A DNA stretch of 64,000 nucleotides. It comes from Sympetrum striolatum. Its lineage: Eukaryota; Arthropoda; Insecta; Odonata; Libellulidae. Positions 37,761 to 50,600 of the stretch are shown here, in pieces. Made by a program: the position numbers and the translations under genes. The stretch is taken from assembly GCA_947579665.1 (NCBI GenBank), contig OX388351.1, positions 56,924,939 through 56,988,938 on the forward strand, written 5' to 3'. Below the pieces are notes generated by a model, which worked only from the letters and a program-made list of their open reading frames with translations, did not search any database and was not told the origin of the DNA. Each line of letters opens with the position of its first letter. The stretch's first letter is position 1.

Positions 37761-37934
37761 TTCAAAACTCTACTGCTAACTTTTTTTCCCTTTCATCAGC
37801 CCTGAAGTTGATTCCAACAAACGGTACATCAGAAAAGAATTTAAACGGTTGAAATATCTATTTAGCTATGCATTTATAAGGGTGAGAATATTAACCTTTT
37901 ATGAATCAAATTCACTTACATTTACTAGCAACAT

Positions 37935-38957
37935 GGAATGAAAATTAACGTAAGTAAAGCAAAAGTAATGCGGTTCACAAAGAGAAAGAAATATAAATTA
38001 ACTACAAGGGTGGATGTGAAAAAACTAGAGCAGGTGAATACATTTACTTACTTGAGAAGTACTCTTTCTTAGGACGGAAAATGACAAGATGAGCTTTGTA
38101 AAAGAATGGTATTGGCCAAGGAAGCATTTATGAAGCGAAGGGAATTGATGACCAAAGATCTCGACAAAGGAATCAGGAAAGGATTGATAGCATCCTTGGT
38201 ATGAAGCGCTCTGCATTATGGATGTGAAACGGGGATATAATGAAAGAATAGAGTTAAACGTTTAGAAACTTTCAAGATGAGAATTTGGTGTAGACTGGAA
38301 ACAATAAGTTGGGTGGATAGAAAAACAAACATGGAGGTGCTGGAGATAGTTGAGGAGAAGTGGGTTTTAATTGAAGTGATTAAGCATCGATAGAAGAAAT
38401 GGGTGGGTCAAGTATTCAGGTGAAAGAGATTGGTGAAGACTGTGATTGAGGGTAGAATTCAGGAGGAAAAATAGAAAGGAAGACAACGACAAAAGATTTT
38501 AGATGCTATAAGGGATTGGGTAAACTACAAGGAAGTAGAGTAGATGGCGTTAAATAGTTAGTTAGTTAGTTAGTTTGACCCTTTATTGGCGAGGTTAGGC
38601 CCAGGTGGGCCTCTCTACTACCTAACCTCGTATGTCGATTACATTTAAACTAATTAAAAACTCAACTTATTAAAAAAATACAAAAAAAAGAGTAGGGTGT
38701 GGGAAAAAATCTTTGCAACTGAAGGTTGACTAAGAAAAAACCCACGTTGCGTGAAAACACCCACAAAGAAGGGGGGTGAAAAAAAACCGCGAAAACACAG
38801 TAATAGAAATAAATACAATAATATATAAACAGAGATATATGAAAAGTGAAAAAGATTAGATATGAACAATTATTTTAGAAAGTAAATTTAACAAAAGGTA
38901 AAGAAGTCGTAGGGAGTTTTGAATGTACATGAACCTACTGAATGGTGGAACATTCAT
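37935..38957 (+). pseudogene. RTE-like LINE fossil, interrupted by a nested insertion
   Basis: With several stops and probable frameshifts, 37935-38557 translates to reverse transcriptase C-terminal blocks of an AP-endonuclease LINE: MKINVSKAKVMRFTKR, TFTYLRSTLS, CKRMVLAKEAFMKRRELM, SALHYGCET, RLETFKMRIW, then SWVDRKTNMEVLEIV and KKWVGQVF. The 3' end resumes at about 38910-38957 (GTACATGAACCTACTGAA) after a foreign insert. The same 3' segment occurs at 56045-56365. The copy is 5' truncated and dead. The clade (RTE-like) is my best guess from the block order. Confidence 0.85.
38558..38909 (-). mobile_element. Nested insertion with a TAGT-type tail
   Basis: About 350 bp interrupts the LINE fossil exactly where the 56-kb copy is continuous. 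It begins on the plus strand with (TTAG)n at 38558-38574 and then TTTGACCCTTTATTGGCG. Read on the minus strand it ends in CGCCAATAAAGGGTCAAA plus an (ACTA)n tail, as expected for the 3' end of a retroposon. A 10-bp stem pairs CGAGGTTAGG (38590-38599) with CCTAACCTCG (38621-38630). No coding frame is recognised. A (G)TAG at both edges may be a short duplication. Confidence 0.75.
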
Positions 38958-41401
38958 GTAAATTAGCAATTAAATTTGTAACTAAGAGTACCTTTCACCA
39001 TGCTAGTTTTTAATAATAACACTTCTTTTGCTGCGAACAGAAAATTATCCTATTACATGCGATGTAATGAATTAATAAATACATAAATAAAAACCTTAAA
39101 ATTACGATTGATTAAATATAAAGAAGTGACAATGATAAGAAGTATAATAAATCCGTGAAACCTTTCTGTAGCAAATATAAAGAAATCATGGAAGAGTGAA
39201 AATAAATTTTAAATATTACCTAAACCAGCTAGTACATACATACATCTCTTTCTTCGAAAAGGAAAGCAAATCACAGAGTGAGTATACATATAAAGTATTT
39301 CTATGACCGTAAAATGTTGTTCTCATACACCAAATCTCCCGAAAAAATCTCTATACTGCTTAATGTTTCATTAACGTCTCAAACGAGAAATATTAGGTAC
39401 AGAAGAGACAAGTTTATCCGTTTTTGGGGCGAAGAAAAATCTTATAATTTTCTTGCATACTAGGCTAGAAAATTGTGAACAAATTAACAAATCGAACAAT
39501 GTATTCAGCCAAAAGAGGGTACATTCGTTTGTTTACACAAAGGAAAACTTTAAAATAAGAACAAAATTCAAGATCGGAGCTTCCCTGATAATTTATTGAA
39601 GTCGATCGGCCCCAACTCTATAATAAGTATGCAAGACGTCGAGTGAAGAGTAAATGTAAACATTGCAATGCGTAGAAAAACACAAGCGATTATAATATAT
39701 AGCTTACAATGTGAATAGCTTCTACAAGGGTTCTTGAAGACACTTTCTATCCTCTTGGGGCAGATATTGTGGCTATGACATTTTGCTAATAACATTCCGA
39801 ACGTGCGCTGAGTGAAATGAGGAGTAAACAGAAAGGAAATACTCGGTGGCGTTGACTGGCTCCGTTGCCATGTGCTATGTCGACAATTTTTGGTGGTACA
39901 TCGGTTGAGTATCTCATCTCTAACCCTTTACAAGAGTTTTGCATATGAGTCCAAAGAGACCCACAATACCCTCAATCTCGATCATAATTCCATTCAACGT
40001 TATTTCTATTCATTGCAATCCTAAATATGGCTCTTTAGAGATCTTACTACGACGCCCTCTTGGGAGAGTTGCATTGTTTGTAATTATCGACACATGTTCA
40101 AGGTTGTCTCATAATGGACGGATTAAGGTGAAATCAATGTTCCGTTCAATACATTCCGTTTCTACATCATGCAAACGGTGCCATAGTCTTCTAAAAATAT
40201 CCATTTCCAATCTTTTATAGTCTAATTACACGTCATGTAGATTAATATACAACTTTCTAGTTACTCAAGTCGTTCTAATATCTAGCAACCATATTCTCTA
40301 AAATCTCAGACTTAAGGCATAGCTCTTCATTGATTGATTTCAAAAAATCATTTTATTATGAGGTGAAATTTTGAAGACATCGCATAAACAATGAAAGAGC
40401 AGAGTGATTATCAGTAGATAATTAAATTAGTAGATATATACCTTTCAAGCTGCCAGTGGCTTATGGCTTATTAACACCAACAACCTTACCTAATCTACCG
40501 TTTTAGCTACTCTAATAGACTGCGGAATTAAAAATAAGATTTGATAAATGAATAGTAAATACAATAGTAACAAAATAACTAAAAAGAAAATATAAAACCA
40601 GTTTGTGAGGAGTACATCCCAGTAACCAATTACGTTTTCGCAAAAAAGTAATTCTTAATACGTAATTTTCAAGCAACAATAAAATGTCACCCCTTAATTC
40701 ACATCTATTTTTATTCGAATAAATACATTGTTGTAACTAATTTAGATTTATTATAATAAATGTATTAATGGCCGAATCTATGGAATAGTGTCTAAAAGGA
40801 AGTCGATAAAGCCTTTGTTTAATTCCTCCACGTGTTCTTAAACTATTTTCTATAATTGAAAACAGTTATTTTACTCTTATTAGACATTAGAAAGCATTAG
40901 TATTTTATCTGTAATTCGATTACATACTTAAACTTTGGAGGTAGGAGCTAAATTTACCTTTAGGTTGGGAACAGTCACGTACGGGGACAGAGCCTATTTA
41001 CTTTGGTGGATTGCTTACTAAAGAGAATATTTGAGTTTAAATCGGCCCCTCTACTAAAGCAAATACGCCTTTCCTAACATTAGTACTCAGCAAACCGTGG
41101 CGGCAAAATACCAACTCACAGCCTTGCTCTGAAACATCCTCCCTTTCCATTGGATTTTAAAGAACTTGGAATGGACCACGAATCGCATATGTGACGACAC
41201 GCTGTTTTCAGTTATTTAAGTAGCTCTACGCCATTTTTGAATTGGATTTCAAAAGATATAAGCCAAGCTATCCTAATAATTAAAAGCTAAATTTGCAGGA
41301 GCTACATAAGGAAAGTTAACCATTTTCATTAAAAATCATTATTTTTCTTTATCGAAATCCGTCTTTCTTCAACAACTTTATGGCATATACTTATTTATTA
41401 A
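38958..41401. other. AT-rich non-coding stretch
   Basis: No gene or repeat recognised; frames at 39278-39463, 39568-39795 and 39939-40220 lack any family resemblance. Confidence 0.5.
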
Positions 41402-42092
41402 TTTTTACTTTCTCCCTATACGTAGTATAGAGAGAGTATTGTATTCGCAAAAAAATTCGACCTCCAGATTTCGACGGAAATAGATGTTTTGAGGCCCATA
41501 TAGCATGTTTTAGCTATTTTCATGAACATGTCTGTCTGTGTGTCTGTCTGTCTGTCTGTGGTTAAAAAGTTTGTATGCACTCTATCTTAAAAAGCAATTA
41601 TCCGATCATTTTGAAAATTCATATTTAGAATTTTCCTAACAATGCCAAGAGTTGATTAGTTTTTGGAGAATATCGCTTAACCGGAAGTTACGGTTTATCC
41701 GGAACAAAATTTTGTTTCTTAAATATCTCTGTAAGAATGCAATATAGGTATATACATTTGCACACAAAACTTGTAGATAATGTAGTTTACTACAACTTCT
41801 GTATTAATACTTTTTCGTAGCACTGATTGTTTAGGAGTTATTCTTCAATAATGGTTAACCGGAAGTTGTTGTTTACCCAGAAATTGAAGTTTTTCATACT
41901 TATCTCTGTCAGAATGCAATGTAGGTATATACAATTATATATCAAAGTTGTAGATAATATTTTTACTACAAAGCTTGTATGAAACATTTTCCTGTAACAC
42001 TCGTTGTTTTGTAGTTATTTATATATTACCGGCATAGGCATATGTTTTCAATACATACGGAGAAAGTCATGTGTTGGCCACATTAGATTTTT
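41402..42092 (+). mobile_element. Paired-end repeat family, short copy
   Basis: The left end ACTTTCTCCCTATACGTAG... and right end ...ACGGAGAAAGTCATGTG are shared with the copy at 47134-51234, and ACTTTCTCC at the two ends forms a short inverted repeat. Inside are a TGTC-rich microsatellite (about 41530-41561) and two tandem modules of about 178 bp, each containing TTAACCGGAAGTT and AGGTATATAC (41679 and 41857). No frame is present. It is a non-autonomous repeat of unassigned class. Confidence 0.8.
41530..41561 (+). repeat. TGTC microsatellite
   Basis: GTCTGTCTGTGTGTCTGTC and following CTGTCTGTCTGTGG form an imperfect (TGTC)n run inside the short copy of the paired-end repeat. The long copy has a related TG-rich run at about 47261-47292. 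Confidence 0.85.
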
Positions 42093-43439
42093 AATTTTAG
42101 TTTATCTTATTTATTTTTACTGAACCGCTTATATTGGGTTCTTTTATTAACTGTGGTGCACATACTACTATTATTGTTCAGTTATCTTTTATCTTTAATT
42201 TTAATCTTAATTGTTTTTATTATTTTGGCTTAATATTTGTTTAGCTTTTGAGCATCTTTTTTGTTGACAACCTATTATTGCATCTTCTGAAGTGATTTTT
42301 GTCTTCATTGCGTTTTTTGGCACATTTAAACGCACATGTTCGTCTTGTCAACACCTTTAGTCTGCATGATGTCCCTGTTTTTTATTTGTCTTATAATTTA
42401 AATAAAACCTTTCTGATAACATTTTTTAAGATTTGAAGTAAAATTTTCTCTGGAACTACAAAAATGAGTACCAATCTCATAACTAAGAGCAATGAATATG
42501 TATATGACTGTATGAATATACCAGCCGCACTTTCATTTCAAACCGGTAGTCTTAATTAAGCCATCATAGATGTTAAATTGTCTATGCATGTGAGAATATG
42601 ATAAATATTTTATTAAAGTATGCAGCAGAATTAAAAACAACATTTACGCGTTATTAAAGATCATTTTAGCCTTCAACTGCTTTAAAAAAATTCTATGGTA
42701 ACCTGTCAAAGTTGGATTTTTTCTCTTATATCAAGAAGTGCTCCAACATAATTCGGGCCGAAAGAGAATATTTTAATATTCTTAACTTCTCTAGGTCATC
42801 ATAAGTAAAACTATGTCCGGCCATTGCTAGATGTAAAATTCTTCGAAGTGATTCTAAAAAATATACAAAAAGCTGAAGTACGCATGAAACAGTCTTTACA
42901 TCAAAAACCCTCAGTTAATTTCACTAAAGAATAGATCAATTTACGATTGGTAATATTAATCAATTCACTAGTGAGATTAAGGTAACGATGGAATTAGGTC
43001 ACTATTATGAACATTTGTTTAACATTAAAGGCATACATACACATTTGGTTGCGAAAATTAAAAAAAAACCTCACTCAACATATCGAAAGAGTGTTGATAG
43101 AATCTTATCGGGGATAAAGTGGTTAAATGGATTCAGTGAATAATCATGGATGATTATAGAAATCAATAAATCATGATTAATAAGGCATCGGCTGGTCGTT
43201 AAGCATAGCAAATGAAATCAATGTGGAACACAGATAAAAAATATACTTTTGGGTCATAAAACATTCAAACAAAGGGTATTGTTTCATTGATTACGTAGTT
43301 TGGATCATGTGTGGCGGAAACAAAATCCACAGCGGGATTATTGATGAAGGGAATTCAATCTCATTTCTTTCGACACATTCAATCATGACACACGATACTT
43401 TATGCAGGATCTAATTATAATGGAACCGGATACAAACCG
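42093..43439. other. AT-rich non-coding stretch
   Basis: Nothing recognised. Confidence 0.5.
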
Positions 43440-44250
43440 TGCGTTTCCATCAAAATTTTTACGCACCTAAGACCTAAACCCAGCTCCCCGAATCAATCCG
43501 ATCAATGATGACTGCAACTCCACGCAAAATACTCCACTCTGGCGACACCCGGGAAAACTTGGGCACCCTAATTTTTCGGGAAGTGTCGCATCGAAACAAG
43601 CATCCCTTTCCGTGCAAACAGCCCCTTCGCAGCGAACACGCCCTCGCCGAACGGTATTAAAATCCCGAGGAAGAAAATCATTTGCACTCCGGCGGAGTCC
43701 TACGTGACGCGAACAGAAAACATTTTAAACGACGGGAAACTAACAGACTGTTTGGATCGCGGGACTCTTTAAACAGGTACTTCAAAGCTTGCCGTGGCAA
43801 CGAAGGCCGTTTAGGGTGGAAAGCCTCCCGCCCCGCCGCACGACACCGTCCGCACTCCGACCCCCGGCGCCCGACACTCGTTGACAAGAACCTCACACGC
43901 TAACATTCGAGTGACTCCCACGGATGAGCGGTTCAAGAGTAGGAACTCGGATACGTATTCCGGTCCACGCCCTGATCGGAGTGGGGGAGGCTGGGGGATT
44001 ACACGCTTGCGAGCAGCCTCACAAGCGATTTCTACGCTGCGCTCATCGGATGCATCGCGGCTCCTGTTTCTCTCAATCGCCCCGTCCGATACAAAGGAAT
44101 GGTGAGCAATTTAATAGATCGCCTACACGCCGGGCCTTATTGATGAAGTTGGAAGTGGCTGACCGATTCATATATCACCGAGAAGAGAAAGGCGGGGTAC
44201 AAATAGAGTTAAAAAATGAATTCATTTGTCGACCACATTCCCATCTTTAA
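43440..44250. other. CpG-rich non-coding island
   Basis: Strong GC and CpG enrichment (for example GCCCGACACTCG). Frames at 43682-43903, 43881-44105 and 43924-44250 overlap one another and a minus-strand frame, with no protein family. Confidence 0.4.
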
Positions 44251-44504
44251 TAATTATCAAGTGTTTTCCCCTATTGAACAACGGCATTCATGATTAAATT
44301 ATGACGCCTGATTTTATATTTACATTAGCACATGTTGGTAGTGAGGAAAGCAAGGAAAATTTACCTTTTTCCTCATCCTATCTCCGCATTAAGACATGTT
44401 ACCCCTACTAGGTATTGGGAATTAATAAATGTTGAGTTACCGACCGACTTTAGGCCATACTCTTTGATAGATCACTGATGTTATTTTTATAATTGTATAT
44501 ATAT

Positions 44505-44612
44505 AATATATATAATTTTTATCAACTGGTGTTTACACCCCTTGCCACACGCCGAAAGGCGGATTGCAGGGTATTAATGTATATGTAGATGTAGATGTAT
44601 AATACTTGAATA
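44505..44612 (-). repeat. Dispersed repeat, minus-oriented copy
   Basis: On the minus strand a (TACATC)n-like head (complement of GTAGATGTAGATGTA at 44586-44600) is followed by ACCCTGCAATCCGCC, GGCGTGTGGCAAGGGGTG and TAAACACCA. It aligns with 27565-27625 over about 55 bp. The family seems to carry a hexamer-repeat head and a GTGTGGC core. Confidence 0.65.
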
Positions 44613-44678
44613 AAAACTTATTGACCACCTTATTAACATAAATTATTATCCAAACAGCTGGTTTGATGCTAAGCTAAC

Positions 44679-44729
44679 TTTTGTTGAGTTTACTATTGAA
44701 ATATTATTTCAATAGTAAACTCAACAAAA
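44679..44729. repeat. Perfect 24-bp inverted repeat with 3-base loop
   Basis: The arms 44679-44702 (TTTTGTTGAGTTTACTATTG...) and 44706-44729 are exact reverse complements around ATT. A perfect stem this long in unconstrained DNA suggests a recent foldback event or selection for a hairpin. Confidence 0.92.
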
Positions 44730-46889
44730 TTGCCATATAAGATAAAATCAACATGATATTTTTTTCTCTTAAAACACAAAGTGTAGAAGTCCTCAGAAAC
44801 CATGGGAAAACAAACTTCCGACTTCTTTGCATCAGCATTAACTGCCAAGTGACCATTTTTTCACTGAAGAGCGGTTTTATATCAAATTCTACCGGTCCAT
44901 TGATAATGCATGCTTTCTTTCATTGAAACGAAAAGAGCTCTAAAAAATTGCTAATTGAGATTTTTTATTCATACAAAGATGAAAAAACACGATAGTGTCA
45001 GATATAATTCTCGCCTTTCTCTAAAAATGATGAATTTTCACTTGAAATTTCAAAAAAGGCAGTACTGCATATATTTCAATTTTTCCAATCAAATAAGTTG
45101 CGAATACTACAAAAGTGATCCAACGGTATATTGCTCTAATAAGTCTCCTTTTTGAGAAAGGAAAGCGGCGTCGAAATGTTTAAAATACTAAGAATGTTAG
45201 ACTGGAAACGCACAACACAAACTATATAACAAAGTTATAAGGCTGGATCAAAATAAGCTTCATTGTTATTGCAAATTATTTTTGTTAAAGAACCATCATT
45301 CAAGCTTGAGTCATTTCTTATAAGAGATAAATTCTGTAGAATGTCATGTATAGATTGTCAATTATCAATGTTGGCTTCAGATTATGTGAGTTCTGATAAA
45401 ATATTCAGATTTTCAGGGGAAGTTTTCCTTTTCGATATCCTATCCCGTTGGACTAAGATGAGAGATGTTAGATTCTACTTTGAATAAAAAGACCTACCAC
45501 GTTCAACCGTACTTCTAAGCCCCATCGAGATTCAATGTTTACCTCAGCTAGTTCATAAAATATAATTGCAGACATGTAATAGATGATAATAGATGTGTTA
45601 AAATTACATCATCAAGGCTCCATAAAATGTCATCAGCAGTAGGACAAACTACGATTAGCTCACATAAACCTTTGAGAGAGGAGAGAGTAAGTGTATGCAA
45701 ATGAATGCGGGGAAGAGAATGGAAATTGAAAGATGAAGACGATCTCTCTTTAAATTTCAATCCGCATACACATTAGGAGAGTTACTTTCACAAAGAATTT
45801 AAACATATACTGGTAAATGTGACCATATCAAGGAAGTTATAAGGTTAAAAATTGCATTTTATGAGACGATTCATTCGGATGATATAAAGGCAAGAATTCT
45901 GATTTTTTATCCCGCTAAAAAAAGAAATGTAAGAGCTTAATGTAATATTCATAAGCGTGAAAATGTCTGAAATAAGTGTAAGCTTAACAGAAGGAGAGAG
46001 CTTTAGCAAGAAGCGACATTCCATGCTACAGGTGGAGATGTCGGAGCACACTAAGGAGTTAAGAGTTCACCACACAAACACCTATTTTACTAAGCAAGGA
46101 AACCACAGTCTAGCCAATTACCTTCTAATCTCCTTCAGTCGTCAAGGGCTGGAACGCAGGGGGATGGCAGCGAGAACATTATATGTGCGGATAAAGTGTT
46201 GGGCAAAGGATTCACAGCTTCTTAGAAATTCCACGGTAATATATTAATTCTTGAACCAATTATCCATACTCCTTAAGAATTTCATCATACCTAATGTTAT
46301 CATATAAGATCTGTAATCGGCATTTTCTTTCATTAAATTCTTAGACATTATGCAAATTTTATTCGTCTTATGAATGAATATATAGTGAGGCAAATTATAT
46401 GCAATTTAATTAATTATGTTTCTGTTTTAATATTAGTGTACCATTTTACCCAATTGATCGTTTCTTTAACTATAATGTACGATCATATGCAGAATATACA
46501 ATGGCAACAATAAAATACAAATAGTTTTCATTCATCTAGTGCAAAGTAATTACTTAGTGTTTCTTTGTCTTCTACAACAAAATGAAGTTAAGTATGCAAC
46601 ATACGTAACATATCAAATGAAAATTTTACAATTATGCAACTTCAAAGAATTATAGTGTAAATGAATTTTAATCATTAAAGATGGAATTCAAGGAATATTT
46701 CAGAAATAATATTAGTAAAACAAACGTTGAAAAGTATCCGTTATGTAAATGGGTAAATTGAAATTAAATACAAATTACTGGGTTAAATGCTAATGATACT
46801 GAAAATAAAATTTGCCGCAACAAAATAAAATATCTCCTTAGGTATACGCAACAGAAAGCACTAGTGTGTACTGCTGATTCTATAACCTC
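44730..46889. other. AT-rich non-coding stretch
   Basis: No gene or repeat recognised; open frames at 44955-45155, 45263-45487 and 45957-46247 have no family resemblance. Confidence 0.5.
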
Positions 46890-47060
46890 ACGGCGCTATT
46901 GGCCTCTGCAACCACAGAAAGTGTGAAGGATCTGGTGCTTCCCGGTGAATCTGTTGCAGGAACTCTTCTCGCGTTATCAACCGGGTAGTGTAGTGGATCA
47001 GGTCCGACGTTTCGGCTGCTATCTTTGCAGCCATAATCAGGGAAGCGCCGAGTTAAGAAA
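46890..47060 (-). repeat. Probable retroelement fragment with a hammerhead-like hairpin
   Basis: This GC-richer segment ends, read on the minus strand, with CCTGATTATGGCTGC, a 7-base loop, GCAGCCGAAACGTCGG (47001-47042). The strong 6-bp stem between a CTGA-type string and GAAAC recalls the core arrangement of hammerhead-like hairpins found in repetitive animal retroelements. The first box is degenerate. I cannot name the element. Confidence 0.45.
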
Positions 47061-47291
47061 ATCTTCCGGTTTATATATGGACACTAGGGGGGAGGGAAAG
47101 GGATATATACTACCATACCATAGTCGTTCTGACCTTTTTATTTTCTCCATATGCGTAGTATAGAGAAAGTATTGTTTTCATGAAAAATCGACTTCGAGAT
47201 TTCAACAGAAATACATGTTTTGGAGACACTAGAACACGTTTTTACCATTTTCGGAATGATGTCTGTGTGTATGTGTATGTGTGTGTGTGCT

Positions 47292-47925
47292 TGTGGGCGC
47301 TCTAACGTAAACACTATTAGTCTTATCAAAACCAAACTTCATACATAGCACTGTAGTAGGTGTTGTCAGAGATGATTAGTTTTTGGAGGGAATCAGTTTA
47401 CCGGCAGTTGAGCTTTATTCTTCGAAGCAAATTTCCGTTTTTGCAAAATATCTCCATGAATATGATATTTAGGTATATATTATTATAAATAAAAGTTTTA
47501 GAAAATTTAATTTACTATAAATTTAGTATTAAACATATTGTGTAGCACTGATTGATTAGGAGTTATTCGTAATATACCGTTTAACCGAAAGTTACTGATT
47601 ATGTATTTTGTGGGCGCCCTAACATGTAAACTATTAGTCGTATCAACACCAAAATTCATATGTATCACTTTGGTTGGTGTCGTTAGAGTTGATTAGTTTT
47701 TGGAGTAAATCGGTTGACCGGAAGTCAAGCTTTATTAATCGAAGCTCGTTTCCGTTTTTGCAAACTTCCTCCATTAATTTGATATTTAGGTATATACAGT
47801 TATCTATAAAAGTTATAAAAAATTATTTTCTTTAAGTTTTATTTGAAAAACATTATCTATATCACCACCGTTTAGGAGTCATATCATAATTAACCAATTT
47901 TCTGGTTATTGCGACATATTTACAT
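47292..47925 (+). repeat. Two tandem modules of about 317 bp
   Basis: Both units begin TGTGGGCGC(T/C)CTAAC and carry GATTAGTTTTTGGAG, TTTCCGTTTTTGCAAA and GATATTTAGGTATATA in the same order, at about 75-80% identity by eye. They are internal to the long copy of the paired-end repeat. Confidence 0.8.
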
Positions 47926-48099
47926 TAAAATATCGTTTACATTTGTATGATTTCATTATAATGCTATATTCAACATGGTTACTATATTTCTTCAAAGTTT
48001 TAATTAGAAGTTGATTTGGAATTTAAAACACTCGTATTTATTACAAAATAGTTATTCAGTTATAATGGTTCCTTGCCGTTATTGATTAATGTTCGCCGT

Positions 48100-50600
48100 A
48101 ACAATGAAGTTCGTTACTATGGGTTTGTTTACATGGAAAACAATGCAATGCAATGCGTCTATCGCTCAGTCTCTTGCAACCTTGTGCATCTCGGTTACGT
48201 GTTATGGGGAAGAATGATTATAACTTAATTCACCTACGGGGCCTTGGCGCTAGTATCTAGCGTTTCGATATATTTGTAATCTCGTGAAGTGGCAGCTCTG
48301 ACCGCTCTGACAATGGTATTTTGAATAATACTTGCATTGACAACATCAATAACAACATAGTTATTAAGTCAGGATTGGAGATTATGCGGACATTCCGATT
48401 ATGGTATTCTGGTTCGTTGAGAAAAGCAAAGGAAAATTACCTCGTCTGTAACCTATGTAAACTTATTTTGCTTCACTCATGTGGATATATACATTACAAC
48501 GTCTGTCATCGTCATACTATGTAACGTAAAGTCGGCGTCTGCTGGCAGCTTGAATACACTCTCGCCCGGCCTTGCCTGTAGTGTGGGAGGTGATATAGTA
48601 TGTTTTTTCAGATGAGATGATATACTAACAGGATTGCAAACGGAATAATTACCCACCAGTTATTATTAATATTACTTAGTAATTATTACTGTGGCATTCT
48701 TTGTAGCTTTCTGAGTCACTTTCACAGTCAAGTTTAAAGGAACCAGTGACCAAGGGAAGGTCAGTGAACCGTAATTTATAGTGTATGGTGATAAATACAA
48801 AGTTTTCTGATTTACTTTGCTTTGCAGAGAAATGTAGTTTAGAGTCAACATTCAATTCGTTACCTTACACGCAAGGATTACACAGAGTTGGTTATTATTT
48901 CTGCGAGTTGCTGTTTAGTTTTGTTGTCTAGTGTCAATGTCTTATCGGAAAGATTTAATAATAATGTTTAACAGTTTCAAGAAATACATTGTTCCATTAT
49001 AGTTTGTGTTAATTGTTATTTGACGCTTTATTATTAATTTTAATAATGTTGACTTTTGTGCTATTCAGTTGCATCTCCTCGTTTATCATTTTATTCTAAC
49101 ATGGCTTGAAACAAAATTAACCTGGCCAATCGATGAGTTGAAAAATTAAAATTTTCTTTTTTTCCTGCATTAATAGTCATACTTATTAATATTAGCTATG
49201 ATTGTTAATGTAAGATTTTTTAAGCCCACTTTTATGTTGTCGATGTTTAGTATAGGGTGTAATGTTTCCTGATTCAAGGATTTATGCAGTGAATATTATT
49301 CTATGGATTGTTATGAATTATGAAGTTAATAACAGAGTTTTTCGATTAGTGAGTTCGATTATTCTTGTAATTCAGCTTTAGTGTTTACAATTAGTGTATT
49401 TTATTAAGGAGAATTTGGGCCTTGATTTGAAATCAATGTTGCAGCTACCTAAAAGATTTATATTTTTGTTAGAACCATTTGCATTATCATTTTCATATGT
49501 CTTGGGATACACCAAATAGAAAATCAATACACAGCATTAGTTTGGAATATTCAGTCATATTCTTTCATCCTAACAAATCATACTTGCATTGATAGTGTGA
49601 ATTGTGTGAATTAATGTTACTAACAAGTTCTTTTTCTCTAAAGCTTATTCAGATTATGGACAATTGTTACTTAAAATTGTTATATATGGTAATTATTTTT
49701 AGGTGGGCTTCATTCCAATATCTGTGCTAATTTCTCATGCTGAAAGGAATCGTTTTAGTTCTTCTTGTTATGAAAAGTGAATTACTGGTAATTTCCCACC
49801 TTTTAACAACAAATGGTGTATTGTTCTTATGTTTAATTATCTGTAGCTATTCCTGTTTATACATTTGGTTATATGTGTTGTCTTCTCAGATTTATTCATT
49901 CTCTGCTTCACAATGAATTCCATTAATGTACTTTCTATAATCCCATTTTAAATAGTTAGATCCCATGACAGTTTTGAATCCAATTTGTGGATTTGTAATT
50001 TGAGTTTAGAACATAAGCTACGGACTTTCTTAATTTCTGTACCTGTCCAGTGTTTTTTCTTAAAATTTGATGCAATTTATGGATATGTGTTAATTATTTA
50101 TAGTGGAGATAGACTGTTGAATACAGTGAGAAGAGATATTTATTGTAGAAGTTAAGTCCTCTAATGTCATGGTGAAAAGAAATGTAGGTAATTTTGTGGT
50201 AATTTAGACACTGTTTTTGTTTAATTTTATTAATCCTTTTACTTATATTTGCTGTGCTCCAATTTCATTCTGGAATATTTACCTTTAAGAACACTTAAAA
50301 ATGCTATTTTTAATTATAATTAACTGTCTTTAAGTATTAAAATTATGCCTCTTAATAAATTTTTGGTTATTCAAGCATAATCATCTGTATTTTCTTTACT
50401 ATTTACCATTATTTCAGTAACCTGCTGAATGAATCAAAAAGGAACATGTAACTTTTTGTAAGATTTAACTCAAGACGTGATTAATTCATTATAAAAATTC
50501 CTCTATCGTAAAAATTATTTCGTATTCACTGTAAATAATTCGTAATACACGATTTGGCATCGATTTCAATTAAAATATAAATAATTAAAAAGAAGCGTTA
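48100..50600 (+). other. T/G-skewed insert, possible transcribed or UTR-like DNA
   Basis: The plus strand shows T over A and, in many places, G over C (for example around 49260-49320 and 50040-50100). It has no open frames of note, and AATAAA appears near 50356. A GC-richer patch with a small hairpin (CGCTAGTATCTAGCG) lies at about 48245-48270. The composition is like an untranslated exon or non-coding RNA on the plus strand, but there is no direct evidence of transcription. Confidence 0.3.

Noticed and set aside
41530..41561. CRISPR-like array
   Set aside because: Simple tetranucleotide microsatellite, no spacers, eukaryotic context.
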